Origin: Actinomycetota bacterium
GTDB lineage: Bacteria > Actinomycetota > Acidimicrobiia > Acidimicrobiales > JAFATL01
Length of the DNA: 8,302 bases
Reading direction: 5' to 3'
Assembly (NCBI GenBank): GCA_019243975.1
Contig: JAFATL010000149.1
Span: forward strand, 1-8,302
Within the stretch, counting starts at the first letter, position 1, and each line of letters opens with the position of its first letter. The notes beneath the pieces were generated by a model. That model had not been told where the DNA came from, did no database searches, and was given only the letters and a program-made list of their open reading frames with translations. Of the stretch, positions 1 through 6,374 are shown one piece after another. The position numbers and the translations under genes are program-made.

Positions 1-1
1 G

Positions 2-736
2 CTCGACATGTACCACTTCCGCGATCTCGCCGGGGCGTGGCGGAAGTTCAAGAACGACGACGACGCGTGGGTGGCGATCATCACCGGCACGGGTGACGCG
101 TTCATGGCCGGCGCCGACCTCAAGACCTACATCCCCCAGATCACCAACCTGCAGAAGGAGATTCGGGCCGGCGGGGTCAAGGAGATCGACGGATGCCGGC
201 TGTCGGACGGCACCTACGCGGTGCTGCGCAACGTCGACATCTACAAGCCGATCATCGCGGCGGTGGGCGGGCCGTGCGTGGCCGGCGGCATGGAGATGCT
301 CGGCGGCGTCGACATTCGCATCGCCACGCCGACGGCGACGTTCGGGGTGATGGAGCCCAAGCGCGGTCTGTTCGCGGGAGGCGGCACGACCGTGCGCCTT
401 CCCCGCCAGCTCGCGTTTCCGGCGGCCATGGAGTTCCTGTTGACCGCAGAGCGCTTCCCGGCCCAGCGGGCCCTCGAGCTCGGCCTGATCAACGAGATCG
501 TGGACGAAGCCGAGTTGCTGCCCAAGGCCCGCGAGTGGGCGAAGCGCATCACCGCCAACGCGCCGATCGCGGTGCAGGCGACCAAGGAGAGCGTGCTGCG
601 CGGCCTGTCGGTGTCGATGGAAGAGGCGTACGGCATCGAGATGGAGTTGGCCGGTCGCGTGTTCTCCAGCGACGATGCCAAGGAAGGGCCGGCGGCCTTC
701 GCCGAGAAGCGCGAGCCCAAGTGGACCGGTAAGTGA
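2..736 (+). CDS. Enoyl-CoA hydratase/isomerase (crotonase family), 5'-truncated
   Basis: Crotonase-fold acyl-CoA enzyme, probably a cytoplasmic enoyl-CoA hydratase or isomerase of beta-oxidation or a related acyl-CoA route. The frame is open to the window edge (Leu-Asp precede the Met at base 8), and the usual first 20-30 residues are missing, so the true start lies upstream; the ATG at 8 is probably internal. Numbering from that Met, the oxyanion-hole segment FMAGADLK is at about 32-39. PCVAGGMEM at 89-97 supplies one catalytic glutamate (E96) and FGVMEPKRGL at 112-121 the second (E116), matching the two catalytic Glu of rat enoyl-CoA hydratase. The GGGTTVRL segment and the C-terminal helices (ATKESVLRG) are also typical. 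An insertion of about 20 residues, rich in Lys/Gly/Glu, lies between the oxyanion loop and the second half. The next gene starts one base after the TGA, so the two are cotranscribed. Substrate is not readable; family assignment is firm. Confidence 0.93.
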   Translation, partial: LDMYHFRDLAGAWRKFKNDDDAWVAIITGTGDAFMAGADLKTYIPQITNLQKEIRAGGVKEIDGCRLSDGTYAVLRNVDIYKPIIAAVGGPCVAGGMEMLGGVDIRIATPTATFGVMEPKRGLFAGGGTTVRLPRQLAFPAAMEFLLTAERFPAQRALELGLINEIVDEAELLPKAREWAKRITANAPIAVQATKESVLRGLSVSMEEAYGIEMELAGRVFSSDDAKEGPAAFAEKREPKWTGK

Positions 737-737
737 G

Positions 738-2204
738 ATGAGCGTCGACCCCCGCACCCCCTGCATCATCGGTGTCGCCCAACAGACGTGGCGCGACGCG
801 GAGCTGGCGCCCGAGCCCCTCGACATGTGGGAGGAGGTCAGCGCCGCCGCCGCCGGCGACGCCGGCCTCACGGATCTGGCCGCTCTCGACAGCGTGCAGG
901 TCGTGTACACGCAGAGCTGGCAGTACGACGACCCCGCCGGCCGGTTGTGCGAGCGCCTGGGCGCCACGCCCGCGCACCGCTTCTACTCCGGCATCGGCGG
1001 CACCACACCGCAGGTGCTCGTCAACAAGACGTGCGAGTCGCTGCTGGCCGGCGAGTACGACCTGGCCCTGATCACCGGCGCCGAGGCGCTGGCCACGCGC
1101 CGCAAGCTGCGCAAGACGGGCGAGAAACCTGACTGGAGCTACCGCCATCCCGAGTCGCCGCCGTTCCCGTTCGAGGACCCCTTCCATCCCGCCGAGATGG
1201 CACACCAGGTGTGGGAGGCGTGGCTGACGTTCCCCATCTGGGACATCGCCCGCCGGGCCAAGCTCGGCGTCGCGCCCGAGGCCTACCGCCGGCAGCAGGG
1301 CGAACTGCTGGCGCCCATGACCGAGGTGGCGGCGGCCAACCCGTACGCGTGGTTCCCGCAGGTGCGCTCCGTCGACGAGCTCATCACCGCGACCAGCAAC
1401 AACCGCATGGTCGGCTACCCGTACACCAAGTACATGGTGTCGATCATGGACGTCGACATGGCCGCAGCCCTGGTGCTGACCACGCACGAGACGGCCAACG
1501 ACCTCGGCGTGCCCGACGACAAACGCGTGTACGTGCGGGGCTGGTGCTACGCCACCGACCCGCCGTACGTGGCCGAGCACGTCGACATGACGCGCTCCCC
1601 CGCCATGGAAGCGGCGTCGCGGGAGGCACTGACGCGCGCCGGCGTCGGTGTTGACGACGTGGCCCACTTCGATCTGTACAGCTGCTTCGCCAGTTCGGTG
1701 AACTTCGCCATCGACGCGCTCGGCGTGCGGGCCGACGACCCGCGGGGTCCGTTCACCGTCACCGGTGGCCTGCCGTTCGCCGGTGGCGCCGGCAGCGACT
1801 ACGTGACGCACTCGATCGCGTCGATGGTCGACACCCTACGCGCCGACCCCGGTGCGATCGGGTTGGTCAGCGGCGTCGGCATGCACATGCAGAAGCACGC
1901 CTTCGGCGTGTACTCGACGACGCCGGGCGACGTCCGCCCGCCCGGCCCGGTGCCGGCGGCCGAACGGGAGACCATCGTCGACACCTACACCGGCTCGGTG
2001 ACCGTCGCCTCCTACACCGCAGCCCACGGCCGCGACGGCGAGGCCGAGTGGGGCCTCGTCATCGGCGACGTCCCCGGCGGCGGTCGCACCTACGGCCGGG
2101 TCGAGGACCCCGGCATGCTCGCCGCCATGGAGGCGGAGGAGTGGGTGGGCCGGTCGGTCGAGCTCAAGACCGGCGAGGGCAACGTCAATCTGGTTGTGGG
2201 GTAG
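738..2204 (+). CDS. Thiolase-like protein (TLP1/SCP2-thiolase type) lacking classical catalytic residues
   Basis: 488-residue thiolase-fold protein of the kind usually named acetyl-CoA acetyltransferase in actinobacteria. N-terminal strand CIIGVAQQTWRD (9-20) is thiolase-like. GGTTPQVLVNKTCESLLAG (87-104) and LITGAEAL (111-118) fill the place of the nucleophile motif. DLYSCFASS (312-320), VTGGLPFAGGAGSDY (341-355) and VSGVGMHMQKHAFGVYST (377-394) are the later core motifs. Counting back from GAEAL puts Thr89 at the nucleophilic Cys. The His of the GHP motif is Gly350 and the second Cys is about Val377. The final 80 or so residues (407-488) form a separate beta-rich domain, as in Mycobacterium smegmatis TLP1, which is described as lacking the catalytic residues and carrying a C-terminal beta-barrel instead of an SCP2 domain. 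Start ATG 738 is chosen because it follows the hydratase stop by one base and begins the conserved fold; the open frame reaches back to 675 but only inside the hydratase gene. Ordinary thiolase activity is doubtful; it may bind or process an acyl-CoA differently. Confidence 0.9.
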   Translation: MSVDPRTPCIIGVAQQTWRDAELAPEPLDMWEEVSAAAAGDAGLTDLAALDSVQVVYTQSWQYDDPAGRLCERLGATPAHRFYSGIGGTTPQVLVNKTCESLLAGEYDLALITGAEALATRRKLRKTGEKPDWSYRHPESPPFPFEDPFHPAEMAHQVWEAWLTFPIWDIARRAKLGVAPEAYRRQQGELLAPMTEVAAANPYAWFPQVRSVDELITATSNNRMVGYPYTKYMVSIMDVDMAAALVLTTHETANDLGVPDDKRVYVRGWCYATDPPYVAEHVDMTRSPAMEAASREALTRAGVGVDDVAHFDLYSCFASSVNFAIDALGVRADDPRGPFTVTGGLPFAGGAGSDYVTHSIASMVDTLRADPGAIGLVSGVGMHMQKHAFGVYSTTPGDVRPPGPVPAAERETIVDTYTGSVTVASYTAAHGRDGEAEWGLVIGDVPGGGRTYGRVEDPGMLAAMEAEEWVGRSVELKTGEGNVNLVVG

Positions 2205-2928
2205 CCGACCGCCGGATCGCCTGCACGGCCAGGGCGGCGATGCCGCTGCACACCGTCACGATCGCAAGCCGCTGCGCCCAGCCCTGGATGGTGGAGCCGG
2301 ACGTCACGACGGTCAGGCCGAGAGTGGCGACGACGGCCACGCCGAAGGTGCGGGCCGGTCGGGCCAGGTCGCGCCAGTCGTCGAGGCGCGCCATGCGGCG
2401 GGCCAACGCGAACGGGGCCAGCAGCGTGGGCAGGAGCGCCACGAAGAACACGATCGCGTGCGTCTTGGCGTGCCAGGAGGTCGTCGCAGCCGCGCTGGTG
2501 CAGCCGGCGTCGGCCATGCGGCAGTCGAGCCGGAAGAACGTGTCGCCCAGGTTGTCGAGCGCCGGCAACGACAGCGCTACCAACCACGCACTCAATGCCG
2601 GGCCAAGGTTCGCCCGCGTCAACGCCGGTCGTAGGGCGCCGATGGCAAACGCGATCGTCAGCGCACCGGAGATGGCGACGACCGCCTGCCACACTGCCGC
2701 GTGGTGCGCCGTCAGCGCGCCGAGATCGCTCACGTCGTGACGGCCGGGCCGGTAGCCATGTCCCTCGATGGCGCCGATTACGAACACGCCACCGATGAAC
2801 AGCACCTGCGCGGCCACTGCGCCGACGGCGAGCGCCACGACACGGATTCGACGTTCTGCCGCCTGGGCTCCGAGGAGTTGGGTTGTCATCATGGTGCCGA
2901 CGGTACGGACGCTCGTCGCCGACGCCAT
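2185..2928 (-). CDS. DUF998-like six-helix membrane protein
   Basis: 247-residue integral membrane protein. Hydrophobic segments at about 30-54, 80-100, 108-126, 156-178, 192-210 and 220-237 suggest six transmembrane helices. The loop after helix 1 holds RPGRHDVSDLGALTAHH (60-76). A second loop holds DNLGDTFFRLDC (125-136), with Cys136 and Cys143 close enough for a disulfide if that loop lies outside the cell. A conserved-looking WHAKTHAIVF (152-161) opens helix 4. This arrangement fits DUF998 proteins, whose function is unknown. Start: the ATG at 2928 has an AGGGAG ribosome-binding site eight bases upstream, whereas the internal Met codons (residues 13 and 14) have none. It is the last gene of the minus-strand operon, 12 bases after the HD/LuxR stop. 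Its 3' end overlaps the thiolase-like gene on the other strand by 20 bases. Family assignment is by pattern only. Confidence 0.8.
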   Translation of the reverse strand: MASATSVRTVGTMMTTQLLGAQAAERRIRVVALAVGAVAAQVLFIGGVFVIGAIEGHGYRPGRHDVSDLGALTAHHAAVWQAVVAISGALTIAFAIGALRPALTRANLGPALSAWLVALSLPALDNLGDTFFRLDCRMADAGCTSAAATTSWHAKTHAIVFFVALLPTLLAPFALARRMARLDDWRDLARPARTFGVAVVATLGLTVVTSGSTIQGWAQRLAIVTVCSGIAALAVQAIRRSATPQPD

Positions 2929-2936
2929 GAGGTGAA

Positions 2937-2942
2937 CTCCCT
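2937..2942 (-). promoter_or_regulatory. Ribosome-binding site of the DUF998-like gene
   Basis: AGGGAG on the minus strand, eight bases before ATG 2928. Its first two bases lie inside the TAG stop codon (2941-2943) of the HD/LuxR gene, so ribosomes ending there sit directly on this site. It is the clearest Shine-Dalgarno in the minus-strand operon and decides the start. Confidence 0.7.
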
Positions 2943-4536
2943 ACGGTTCGACCGTTTCCCAACTCGGGACGAGGCCGTGCTGCATGGCGAACATGGCCGC
3001 CTCGGCCCGGCTCGAGGCGCCGATCTTCACGTAGATGCGCTCGATGTGGTTGCCGGCGGTTTTCGGCGTGATGCCGAGCTCTGCGGCCAGGGCCTTCGTC
3101 GTCGCTCCCCGCGCCGCCAGTACCAACACCTCGACTTCGCGGGCGGTGAGGCCGGCCGGCGTGCTGGGCTTGCGCCTCACCGGGTGACCAGCGGCAGCCA
3201 GCACCGCGTCGACGGCCGACCCGTCGAGCTCACCCTCCCGCGCTGCCTTACGCAGCTCCGCCGCCGCGTCGGCGCGGGTCAGCGGCGGCCGGTGGGGACG
3301 GTCCTCCAGCATGGCGTTGTACGCGTCAGAGGCGGCGAGGATGCGGCCGAGCAACGGCAGCGACGCGCCGCTGATGCCCCGGGGGTAGCCGGTGCCGGCC
3401 GAGCGCTCGTGGGCGGCCGACGCCACCTCGGCCAGCGCCGACAACCGGCTGGCCCGGTGCAACACCCGGTCGGTGTAGTAGGCGTGCAGCCGCACGCGCT
3501 CCTTGTCGGACGCGGTGAGCGGGCCCCGCTTGTCCCAGATGTTGTTGGGCACACCGTTGCGGCCGATGTCGTGGACGAGGGCAGCGCGGCGCAACGCCAA
3601 CAATTCCGACTCGGGCAGCCCGGCGACCCTGCCCGACGCTTCCGCCAACGCGGCCACGGCGCGCGAGTGGCCGGTCAGCCACGGTGACTTGAGGTCGCTG
3701 TAGTCGGCGAGCAGGTCCAGCGCGTCGTCGAGCTCGGCCTCGGTGAGGGCGCCCCGCCCCGACGGCTGACTGGCGACGACGCGATCCCAGGCCGACTCGG
3801 CATCGACCCCGTCGAGCAGCTTGGGGGCGGCCTGCGACCAGTGCTCGACGAGGGCGGGGTCGAACTCGGTCCCGCTGAACTGGCGCGCCCGCTCGATGGC
3901 GGCGTCGACGCCACCCGTGCGGTCGGCGATCTCGACGGTGTTGGCGAGGTTGGCGATGCGCGTCGCCAACGCGATGTCGTCTCCGCGAACGCCTTGGGGC
4001 AGACCCTTGCCGTCCCAGCGCGCGAAGACCTGGCTCATCGCCGCGACGACCGGTTCGCCCAATCCGAGCCGCTCGGCCAGCCGCATGCCGACGTGGCAGT
4101 GGTCGAGGAAGATGCGCTCGAGCATGCTCATCTTCGTGCGCAGCATGTCGACGCGCAGCTTGGTCCGGCCCAGCAGGCCGCGGCCGCTACCGGCGCTCCG
4201 CAGGATGTAGCGGAACTGGTCGAGGTTCGACGCGCCCATCTCGGCCGCGCCCGCCCGGAAGGCGATGTCGTCGCCGAACACCTGCGACATCTCGTACGAC
4301 ACCGCGGTGCACCCGGCCGTCATCAGCAGCGTGACCCAGTAGGTCGCGTCGCGCTCGTCCGGGCTGGCGCCGACATCGTCGGCCAAGCGAGTGCCGATGA
4401 TGCACGACCGCAGGATGTGCTCGAGCGGTTGGCCCAGACCCAGGTCGGCGGCCAGGGCTATGGCCGCGACCACCTCGGCAAGCTGGACCCCCGAGCTCAG
4501 CTCTCCCCGCGTACCGGCCGCTCGTCCCGTGGCCAC
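2941..4536 (-). CDS. HD-GYP-like phosphohydrolase with C-terminal LuxR-type DNA-binding domain
   Basis: 531-residue regulator with two HD-related lobes and a helix-turn-helix. Lobe 1 (about 18-205) is degenerate: the place of the HD pair reads LLMTAGCTA (70-78), while HCHVG (146-150), RWDGKGLPQG (173-182) and IANLANTVE (194-202) resemble the second half of an HD-GYP domain. Lobe 2 (about 285-415) has H290, HDIGR (322-326), H351, AHERSAGTGYP (375-385) and ASDAY (402-406), so most metal ligands are present. Two changes stand out: the first His of HHE is Ala375, and the Asp of the DGxGYP signature is Ala380. The C-terminal 65 residues (463-522: LTAREVEVLVLAARGATTKA, then PKTAGNHIERIYVKIG) are a GerE/LuxR HTH. 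Known HD-GYP domains hydrolyse c-di-GMP or related dinucleotides; whether this one does is open. Start is GTG 4536, the longest possible, overlapping the GMC gene by 40 bases. GTG 4473 is an alternative, but would remove the LAEVVAA helix start. Cytoplasmic; likely regulates its own operon. Confidence 0.88.
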   Translation of the reverse strand: MATGRAAGTRGELSSGVQLAEVVAAIALAADLGLGQPLEHILRSCIIGTRLADDVGASPDERDATYWVTLLMTAGCTAVSYEMSQVFGDDIAFRAGAAEMGASNLDQFRYILRSAGSGRGLLGRTKLRVDMLRTKMSMLERIFLDHCHVGMRLAERLGLGEPVVAAMSQVFARWDGKGLPQGVRGDDIALATRIANLANTVEIADRTGGVDAAIERARQFSGTEFDPALVEHWSQAAPKLLDGVDAESAWDRVVASQPSGRGALTEAELDDALDLLADYSDLKSPWLTGHSRAVAALAEASGRVAGLPESELLALRRAALVHDIGRNGVPNNIWDKRGPLTASDKERVRLHAYYTDRVLHRASRLSALAEVASAAHERSAGTGYPRGISGASLPLLGRILAASDAYNAMLEDRPHRPPLTRADAAAELRKAAREGELDGSAVDAVLAAAGHPVRRKPSTPAGLTAREVEVLVLAARGATTKALAAELGITPKTAGNHIERIYVKIGASSRAEAAMFAMQHGLVPSWETVEP

Positions 4537-4619
4537 GCCCGCAGGCTAGCGATGCCCGCCACGCCGGCGGCGGCCGCGGCCAGACCGGCGGTCGCCGACG
4601 GCCCGCCAGTCGGGGGCAG
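4497..4619 (-). other. Candidate sortase-type C-terminal signal of the GMC oxidoreductase
   Basis: The last 40 residues of the flavoprotein read LPPTG (bases 4605-4619), then a Gly/Ala/Val/Ile/Leu segment of about 18 residues (594-611), then a 14-residue tail with four arginines (R612, R616, R619, R622) and three acids. This order of LPxTG, hydrophobic stretch and basic tail is the layout of a cell-wall sorting signal. The tail is longer and more acidic than most, and the hydrophobic part is Ala-rich and short. No sortase gene is in the window. It could instead be a plain membrane tail anchor or a low-complexity extension. Confidence 0.5.
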
Positions 4620-6374
4620 CTCCGAGGCACGGGCGGGCGCCGGAGCGGTGGTCCGGTTGCCGAACACGCTCACCCAGTGACGGCTGTTGCGCAGGGCGGT
4701 GGCCATGATCGTGAGCGTGACGTTGTGGGCGCCGGATGATGCGAACACGGCGCCGTCGGCGACGACCACGTTGTCCATGGTGTGGAGGCGGCCGTAGGCG
4801 TCGGTGGCGCCCAGGGCGGGGTCGGCCGACATGCGCAGCCCACCCATGATGTGGGCGCCGGTGGGGAGGTTGCCCTCGGCCACGGGGAACAGCTGCGACG
4901 ACGTCTCGGGCACGGCCGCCGCCGCGTCGGCGCCCGACGCCTTGAGGAGCGCCGTGAGCAGCGGGATGTAGAAGCGCTGTGCCGCCAGCTCGTGCTCATG
5001 CGGCGAGTACGTGATGCGCGCCACGGGGAAACCGCGGTAGTCCTTCACCTGGGGGTCGAGGTCGACGGCGTTGGTGCGCTGGGGCAGGTCCTCGGCCAGC
5101 ATCTCGACGCCGCACAGCCGATCGCGCAGCAGGCTGGCCCGCATCAGTTCTTTGAACGCGGTGCCGAACGGCTTCGCCCCGCCGAGCGCGGTGGCCAACA
5201 CGAACTGGTACGTCTTCGCCTCACCGATCGGTTCCTGGGTGCCACCCAGCTCGAGCGTGCCGCCGCGGAAGTAGGGCAGGCCGGAGGCGGCCGCGGCGGC
5301 GCGTGCACCGGGGAAGTCGGGGTCGGCGAAGTCGTCGGCCACGTGCGTCGTCGACCGGCCTCGGTTCGCATGCGGGCGCTCGTGCAGGAAGATCCCGAAC
5401 CCGGCGGTGAACCAGTGGAACATGAGGTACTTGCCCACGACGCCGTGCGGGTCGGGCAGCTGCGACAGCAGCACCAGCCGCGATGACTCGATGGCATTGG
5501 CTGCCACCACGACCAGGTCGGCCTTCTCCGTGTGCGACTTGCCCGCGTAGTCGACCCACGTCACCCCGGTGGCGCGCGTGCCGTCGCGGTTGATGTTAGA
5601 GACGAACGACTCGGGCCGGAGCTCGGCGCCTGCCAGCAGCGCACGCCGAAGGGGCGCCAGCGCACCGATGCGGGCGTGGATCGGGCAGCCGTAGTGGCTG
5701 CACTGACCGCAGTTGTTGCACGCGGGGCGGCCGTCATACGGCACCGAGTTGATCGCCATCGGCGCCGGGAACGGGTGCAGGCCGAGCGCGGTCGCTCCCC
5801 CCGACAGCAGGATCGACGACCGCTGCGGAGGGCCGGGCGGCATCGGCAGCTGGTTGACGCGCGGCGCGTGGGCCCGGGTCGGCGTCTCCGCGATCAGGTG
5901 GATGTCGCCGGCCACGCCGATGAGCCGCTCGATTTCGTCGTAGTACGGCGCGATCTCGGCGTAGTCGAACGGCCAGTCGATGATGTCGGCGCCGTCGATC
6001 GGGCCCAGCATCGACTTCTTGCGGAAGTCGATGTCCCAGTAGCGCGGCGTCTTGGCGTCGAAGTGCACGGCGCCGCCACCGACGGTCGTAGGGATGTTGT
6101 TGACGAAGCCGGTGAAGGTGGCGCCGGTCGTGTTGTCGGGCCGGTAGGTGCGGGGCTCGAGCTCGTCGGTGTCGGGGTCCTCGAAGAACCGCGTCGGGCC
6201 CTTCAGCTCGTCGTTGGAGAACAGCGTCGAGGGCGCTTGCGACTTGAGGTCGCCGAAGTAGTTGGTGCCCTTCTCGAAGATGACGACGTCCCAGCCGCCC
6301 TCGGCCAACGTCATGGCCGCGGTGCTGCCACCGGGGCCGCTGCCGATGATGATCGCCTTGCTCTTACCGGCCAT
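4497..6374 (-). CDS. GMC-family FAD-dependent oxidoreductase (gluconate-dehydrogenase-like large subunit) with LPxTG-like tail
   Basis: 625-residue flavoprotein that would oxidise an alcohol, polyol or sugar group and pass electrons on. The N-terminus is the FAD-binding Rossmann motif IIIGSGPGGSTAA (8-20) with Glu34 closing the second strand. TTVGGGAVHF (96-105) is the usual flavin-contacting loop. A Cys cluster C219-x2-C222-x2-C225-x4-C230 is present; related cysteines bind an Fe-S cluster in some dehydrogenases, but this exact spacing also occurs in GMC proteins not known to have one. The catalytic pair is His508 (GAHIMGGLRM) and His550-Asn551 (SSGAHNVTLTIMATALR). The enzyme fold ends near 570. 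A linker leads to LPPTG (586-590), a hydrophobic stretch (594-611) and an Arg-rich tail. There is no N-terminal signal peptide. ATG 6374 overlaps the upstream Tat-subunit gene by 11 bases, so translation is probably coupled. Substrate cannot be read; gluconate, a sugar or a sterol are all possible. Family is certain; surface location is inferred. Confidence 0.95.
   Translation of the reverse strand: MAGKSKAIIIGSGPGGSTAAMTLAEGGWDVVIFEKGTNYFGDLKSQAPSTLFSNDELKGPTRFFEDPDTDELEPRTYRPDNTTGATFTGFVNNIPTTVGGGAVHFDAKTPRYWDIDFRKKSMLGPIDGADIIDWPFDYAEIAPYYDEIERLIGVAGDIHLIAETPTRAHAPRVNQLPMPPGPPQRSSILLSGGATALGLHPFPAPMAINSVPYDGRPACNNCGQCSHYGCPIHARIGALAPLRRALLAGAELRPESFVSNINRDGTRATGVTWVDYAGKSHTEKADLVVVAANAIESSRLVLLSQLPDPHGVVGKYLMFHWFTAGFGIFLHERPHANRGRSTTHVADDFADPDFPGARAAAAASGLPYFRGGTLELGGTQEPIGEAKTYQFVLATALGGAKPFGTAFKELMRASLLRDRLCGVEMLAEDLPQRTNAVDLDPQVKDYRGFPVARITYSPHEHELAAQRFYIPLLTALLKASGADAAAAVPETSSQLFPVAEGNLPTGAHIMGGLRMSADPALGATDAYGRLHTMDNVVVADGAVFASSGAHNVTLTIMATALRNSRHWVSVFGNRTTAPAPARASELPPTGGPSATAGLAAAAAGVAGIASLRAWPRDERPVRGES

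Noticed and set aside
8..10. ATG at base 8 as true start of the hydratase
   Set aside because: The frame stays open to the window edge and the conserved N-terminal strand of crotonases is missing, so the start is outside the window.
675..737. Upstream ATG 675 as start of the thiolase-like gene
   Set aside because: It would add 21 Arg/Ser/Pro-rich residues wholly inside the hydratase gene; ATG 738 begins right at the conserved strand.
549..1811. Long open frame on the minus strand (420 codons) opposite the hydratase and thiolase-like genes
   Set aside because: His/Arg/Gly/Val-rich translation without any recognisable domain, lying fully opposite two well-conserved genes; a side effect of high-GC third positions.
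2205..2260. Possible terminator past the thiolase-like gene
   Set aside because: No stem followed by a T-run could be found, and the segment is coding for the opposing gene.
2701..3687. Long plus-strand open frame (328 codons) opposite the DUF998-like and HD/LuxR genes
   Set aside because: Low-complexity Arg/Gly/Val composition and no family features; the minus-strand readings carry clear motifs.
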